From Phycisphaerales bacterium (GTDB lineage Bacteria; Planctomycetota; Phycisphaerae; Phycisphaerales; UBA1924): 64,000 nt of DNA. A program made the position numbers and the translations under genes. Within the stretch, counting starts at the first letter, position 1. Each line of letters begins with the position of its first letter. The notes below the pieces were generated by a model, which was not told the DNA's origin, ran no database searches, and saw only the letters and a program-made list of their open reading frames with translations. The stretch is from contig JAIEOW010000085.1 of NCBI GenBank assembly GCA_019750095.1, forward strand, positions 1 through 64,000. Direction: 5' to 3'. Below, in pieces: positions 60,133 to 64,000 of this stretch.

Positions 60133-63100
60133 ATGGACCTGATCGCGCACTTTGGACGAGATGGGCGGGTGAAACGAGCGGTCGATGTCGCCCGCGGCGG
60201 CAAGCGTGTGCTGCTGCGCGGTTCCCAGGGCTCGTCGTCGTCGCTGATCGCTGGCGCGATGGCTCGGCTGAGCCAGAACACGGTGCTCATGGTCGTCGGG
60301 CATCTGGACGAGGCCGACGAGACACTCGATGAACTGCTCGCGGCGGGGATGGACGCGGTGCGGCTGCCCGCGCTGGAAGTGCTGCCCGGTGAGACGGGCG
60401 TCAGCATGGAGTTGTTTCTTGAGCGACTGAGTGTGGTGCGGCGGTTGATCGGCGGCGGCACGCCGCCGGAGGTGCTGATCTGTCCCATTCAGGCGCTCAT
60501 GCAACCCGCTCCGGGCGCAGCGACGCTGGACGCGCTGGCACGCACCGTAAAGCGCGGCACGCGCATGGACCCCGGCGAACTGGTGCGATGGCTGGAGAAC
60601 GCGGGGTATGAACGCGTCGACGCCATCGAAGAACCGGGGCACTTTGCGATGCGCGGCGGGATCGTGGATGTGTATTTGCCCGGAAACGCGGGCGGCGCGG
60701 GCGGGGCTGGGGCTGCGCTCGGCGCGTCGGGTGCGGGTGTGGGTGTTCGGCTGGACTTCTTTGGCGATGAGATCGACAAGATCACCGAGATCGATCTGGA
60801 CACCATGGGATCGGACCGGGTGATCGAAAGCGTGGAGCTCGTGTGTGCGTCGCTGGAGAAGGTGATGCCCGCGACGCCTGCCGCAAGCAAGCCCGGTGTT
60901 GCACGTGGGGGGCGCGCCAGCGGCGGTGGGGCGCGATCCGCGGAAGTCGAACCGATCGCGATGGCTGAGATCGATGCCACGGGGGGGAGTGCTTCGTGCT
61001 CGGTGCTGGAGTATGTCCCGCGCTCGGCGATGGTGGTGCTGAATGAGCCGCTGGAGGTAACCGAGCAGGCGCGCGGGTACTTTGAACGGCTGACCGATCC
61101 GCGGATCTATGGCCCGCCGGCGGTGCTGAAGGTCTTGCAGTCGCGATTTACGAGCTTTATTGAGATCGCGCAGTTCTCGGGGGCGCGGGCGGGCGGGGAT
61201 GTCGAGCATGAGCTGCCGGTGCGGCCGTTGCCGGAGATGCCGCGGGATGCCGGAGAGGGTGTGCGTGAGCTTGCGCGCGTGGCGCTCGATGATCAGGCCC
61301 CCACGCGGATCAGCGTCTTCTGCGAGAACGCGGGGGAGCTGTCGCGATTTGGCGAGTTGATGGATGAGCACGGGGCCGCCGCCAAGTCGCGGGTGGATGC
61401 CAGCGTCGCGTATGTGCATCGAGGTTTCATCTGGGGAGACGGCGAGGGCTCGGGTGGCGATCTGATGATCCTGCCCTATCACGAGCTGCTGCACAGATTC
61501 GAGACGCGGCGGCGTATCGGTTCAACGCGGCGCGGGCGCGAGAACTCGGCGGAAGCGCGGCTCAAGACCGCGCGGGCGATGGACAGCTTCCTGGACTTTG
61601 GTCCGGGAGACTATGTCGTGCACCGGGATCATGGCATCGCGCTCTTTCGCGGGCTCGTCACGCAGAAGCCGCGGGAGGTGAAGCGTGACGGGCCGGTGGT
61701 GCTGCCCGGCGAAAAGTCGGCGAAGAAGAAGGCACGATCGCGCGGGGAGAAGGACGTCGATCCGGATGAAGGGATGGAGGAGTATCTCACGCTCGAGTTT
61801 GCCGGCAGTTCAAAGCTGTATGTGCCGACGAGCAAGATCGACCATGTGCAGAAGTATGTCGGCGGGTTTCGCGGTCAGCCAACGCTCTCGGCCCTCGGGG
61901 GCACGCGCTGGAAAAAGCAGAAGCAGAGTGTTGCCGAGAGCGTGAAGGATCTTGCCGGCGAGCTGCTGCGCATCCGCGCGGCCCGCGAGAGCATGCCGGG
62001 CGTGCGCTATCCGGCGGACACGACCTGGCAGAAGGAGTTTGAGGAGGAGTTCCCGTTTCCGCCCACCGATGATCAGGTCGCCGCGATCGGCGAGATCAAG
62101 AAGGACATGCAGTCGGATCGCCCGATGGATCGATTGCTCTGCGGCGACGTGGGATATGGCAAGACCGAGGTGGCGATCCGCGCGGCGTTCAAGGCGATGG
62201 AGTTTGGCAAGCAGGTCGCGGTGCTGGTGCCCACGACGGTGCTCGCCGAGCAGCACGAGCGGACGTTCCGCAGCCGACTGGCCGACTATCCGTTCCGCGT
62301 GGAGAGCGTGTCGCGATTCAAGGCCACCAAGGAGATCAACGACACGCTCGCCGCGGTGCGCAAGGGGCAGGTCGACGTGATCATCGGCACGCATCGCCTG
62401 CTGAGCAAGGACGTGCACTTTGCCGACCTGGGACTGGTGATCATCGACGAGGAACAGCGGTTTGGCGTGGAGCACAAGGAGCGGCTGCTGTCGCTGCGGC
62501 TGACGGTGGACGTGCTGACCCTGAGTGCGACGCCCATTCCGCGCACGCTGCACCTTTCAATGCTGGGATTGCGTGACATCGCGTCGCTGGCGCAGGCTCC
62601 GATGGATCGAAGGGCCGTGGTCACGGAGGTGATCCCGTACAACACCAAGCGGATCGAGCAGGCGATCAAGCGTGAGCTGGCACGCGACGGCCAAGTATTC
62701 TTCGTGCACAACCGTGTGCACAACATCCAGAGCGTCGCCGACGACATCCAGAAGCTCGCGCCGGACGCCAGGATCGTCATCGGACATGGCCAGATGCCCG
62801 ATGGCGAGCTTGAAGACGTGATGCTCAAGTTCATGCGCCGCCAGGCCGACATCCTGGTGAGCACGACGATCATCGAGAGCGGCATCGACATCCCCACGGC
62901 GAACACCATGTTCATCAACGACGCCGACCGCTTCGGGCTTGCCGAGCTGCACCAGCTCCGCGGGCGCGTGGGGCGGTACAAGCACCGGGCGTACTGCTAC
63001 ATGCTGCTCGCGCCCGATCGAACGGTCACGGACAAAGCGGTGAAGCGCCTGAAGGCGATCGAAGAGTTCAGCATGCTCGGCGCGGGCTTCAAGATCGCGA

Positions 63101-63735
63101 TGCGCGATCTGGAGATTCGCGGCGCGGGGAACATTCTGGGGCCGGAGCAGAGCGGGCACATCGCCGCGGTTGGGTATGAGATGTACTGCCAGCTTCTCGA
63201 CTCGGCGGTGAAGGAGCTGCGCCACGAGCCGACGCAGGTGGCCAGCGAGACCAGTGTGGAGATCGGCCTGAGCGGGATGATCCCGAAGCGGTACATCGCA
63301 TCGGACGCGCGTCGGATGGGCGCGTATCGCCGCGTCGCTGTCGCACAGACGCAGCAGGAGCTTGAGAAGATCGAGACCGAACTGAAGCAGGCCTATGGCG
63401 ATGCGTTGCCGCCGGCCACGCGACGTTTGCTGGATCTGGCCGCCCTGCGTGTGGCGGGCAAGACGCTCGGCATCCGCTCGTTCGCCGTTCGTGGTCCAGA
63501 CGTGCTGCTTCGTGCCAAGCCGACTGAGGCACGGGTGGTGCACGAGCGGCTGTCGCGGATGCGAGCGGGCGAACCCTTACGCAGCCCGCAGCGCGGCGCG
63601 GTGCAGGAGTTCCACGTGACGCTGCTGGAGCCGAAAGTCGGCGAAGACATGGCCGAGGTCTATTTTCGCCCACCACCGGCATACATGGACCCGACGACGC
63701 TCCTCCGCGTGTTGCGGGCGCGGCTGGCGGAATGA
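60133..63735 (+). CDS. mfd: Transcription-repair coupling factor Mfd
   Basis: A 1200-aa ATPase that removes stalled RNA polymerase and recruits UvrA. Residues ~1-400 are the UvrB-like module (RGSQGSSSSLIAGAMARL, MRGGIVDVYLPG). The CarD-like polymerase-binding domain starts near 490 (GDYVVHRDHGIALFRGL). The translocase holds Walker A GDVGYGKTEVA near 670, DEEQRFG at 772, TPIPRTLHLSM and the RG motif GRVGRYKHRAYCY. The C-terminal domain is present. A Gly/Ala-rich insertion (about 190-205) and another near 255 are unusual. Confidence 0.96.
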   Translation: MDLIAHFGRDGRVKRAVDVARGGKRVLLRGSQGSSSSLIAGAMARLSQNTVLMVVGHLDEADETLDELLAAGMDAVRLPALEVLPGETGVSMELFLERLSVVRRLIGGGTPPEVLICPIQALMQPAPGAATLDALARTVKRGTRMDPGELVRWLENAGYERVDAIEEPGHFAMRGGIVDVYLPGNAGGAGGAGAALGASGAGVGVRLDFFGDEIDKITEIDLDTMGSDRVIESVELVCASLEKVMPATPAASKPGVARGGRASGGGARSAEVEPIAMAEIDATGGSASCSVLEYVPRSAMVVLNEPLEVTEQARGYFERLTDPRIYGPPAVLKVLQSRFTSFIEIAQFSGARAGGDVEHELPVRPLPEMPRDAGEGVRELARVALDDQAPTRISVFCENAGELSRFGELMDEHGAAAKSRVDASVAYVHRGFIWGDGEGSGGDLMILPYHELLHRFETRRRIGSTRRGRENSAEARLKTARAMDSFLDFGPGDYVVHRDHGIALFRGLVTQKPREVKRDGPVVLPGEKSAKKKARSRGEKDVDPDEGMEEYLTLEFAGSSKLYVPTSKIDHVQKYVGGFRGQPTLSALGGTRWKKQKQSVAESVKDLAGELLRIRAARESMPGVRYPADTTWQKEFEEEFPFPPTDDQVAAIGEIKKDMQSDRPMDRLLCGDVGYGKTEVAIRAAFKAMEFGKQVAVLVPTTVLAEQHERTFRSRLADYPFRVESVSRFKATKEINDTLAAVRKGQVDVIIGTHRLLSKDVHFADLGLVIIDEEQRFGVEHKERLLSLRLTVDVLTLSATPIPRTLHLSMLGLRDIASLAQAPMDRRAVVTEVIPYNTKRIEQAIKRELARDGQVFFVHNRVHNIQSVADDIQKLAPDARIVIGHGQMPDGELEDVMLKFMRRQADILVSTTIIESGIDIPTANTMFINDADRFGLAELHQLRGRVGRYKHRAYCYMLLAPDRTVTDKAVKRLKAIEEFSMLGAGFKIAMRDLEIRGAGNILGPEQSGHIAAVGYEMYCQLLDSAVKELRHEPTQVASETSVEIGLSGMIPKRYIASDARRMGAYRRVAVAQTQQELEKIETELKQAYGDALPPATRRLLDLAALRVAGKTLGIRSFAVRGPDVLLRAKPTEARVVHERLSRMRAGEPLRSPQRGAVQEFHVTLLEPKVGEDMAEVYFRPPPAYMDPTTLLRVLRARLAE

Positions 63736-63792
63736 TGTTGACCCCAGTTCCGTGTAGACTCGATGCTGCTCACAAAGAGGTGGAGCACGCCC

Positions 63793-64000
63793 ATGATCTA
63801 CGACATAACCCCGCCCATCACCGAAGCGCTCGCCGTCTGGCCCGGAGACACGCCGATGTCGCGCGAGGTGCTCTGCGACATGGGCAAGGGCGACACCGTC
63901 ACGCTCTCGACGATCCGTGCAACGGTCCACCTGGGCGCTCACGCCGACGGGCCGAATCACTACTCCCATCCCGCGCCGGGCATCGGCGAGCGCAAGCTCG
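63793..64000 (+). CDS. Cyclase-family protein, probable kynurenine formamidase (partial)
   Basis: Only the first 69 codons are inside the window. MIYDITPPITEALAVWPGD is the usual start of the KynB/cyclase family, and VHLGAHADGPNHY is its metal-binding HxGxHxDxPxH motif (with A for T). KynB hydrolyses N-formylkynurenine. Other members act on different cyclic amides, so the exact substrate is open. It lies 57 nt after mfd. Confidence 0.8.
   Translation, partial: MIYDITPPITEALAVWPGDTPMSREVLCDMGKGDTVTLSTIRATVHLGAHADGPNHYSHPAPGIGERKL

Overview
The window is high-GC bacterial chromosome, most likely from a planctomycete of the class Phycisphaerae. This rests on three secreted proteins ending in paired [DV]-[IV]-F-x-[FY]-LN-x-W-F motifs and a terminal GC/EC/GCP (the GC-type dockerin-like tail common in Phycisphaerales), on a ribosomal-protein cluster with unusually wide spacers, and on many short dispersed palindromes of the kind seen in planctomycete intergenic DNA. 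No tRNA, rRNA or CRISPR array was recognised.

Left part (1-19 kb): a large one-polypeptide restriction-methyltransferase (506-4168) follows a tandem-repeat region. Then come a phoR-phoB two-component pair facing away from a phosphate-selective porin, a minimal nucleotidyltransferase (mntA) with a truncated hepT partner embedded in palindromic repeats, thiE with an extra N-terminal domain, and zwf. Next are two tandem Cys-rich GACC-repeat proteins with dockerin-like tails, an M28 lipoprotein peptidase and an unknown secreted protein.

Centre (19.5-36.3 kb): the S10-spc-alpha ribosomal cluster runs in the order rpsJ, rplC-D-W-B, rpsS, rplV, rpsC, rplP, rpmC, rpsQ, rplN-X-E, rpsN, rpsH, rplF-R, rpsE, rplO, secY, infA, rpmJ, rpsM, rpsK, rpoA, rplQ. 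rpmD (L30), adk, map and rpsD (S4) are missing from their usual places. Strong intrinsic terminators follow rpsJ, rpoA and rplQ, so the cluster is probably several transcription units. The most unusual protein is L22, which carries an N-terminal XRE/Cro-like helix-turn-helix domain.

Right part (36-64 kb): a giant nested hairpin precedes prfA. It is followed by a DUF4870-like membrane protein, a fused aroD-aroE, pgsA-pgpA and a third dockerin-tailed protein. A respiratory complex I block contains only nuoJKLMN, with His-rich loops in NuoL and NuoM. Then come rpoZ-coaC-ppk2, two Cys-rich exported proteins (one a metallothionein-like 29-Cys protein), a Tat-exported epimerase-like protein opposite a LysR regulator, an exported thioredoxin-like protein, a retropepsin-PDZ lipoprotein, mfd, and the 5' end of a kynurenine-formamidase-like gene.

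Working links: PhoBR, the porin and PPK2 suggest phosphate capture and polyphosphate use. The ribosomal cluster with infA, prfA, rpoA and rpoZ is core information processing. The exported Cys-rich and dockerin-tailed proteins form an envelope or extracellular repertoire whose function cannot be read from sequence alone. All family calls were made by eye from motifs; no database search was run.
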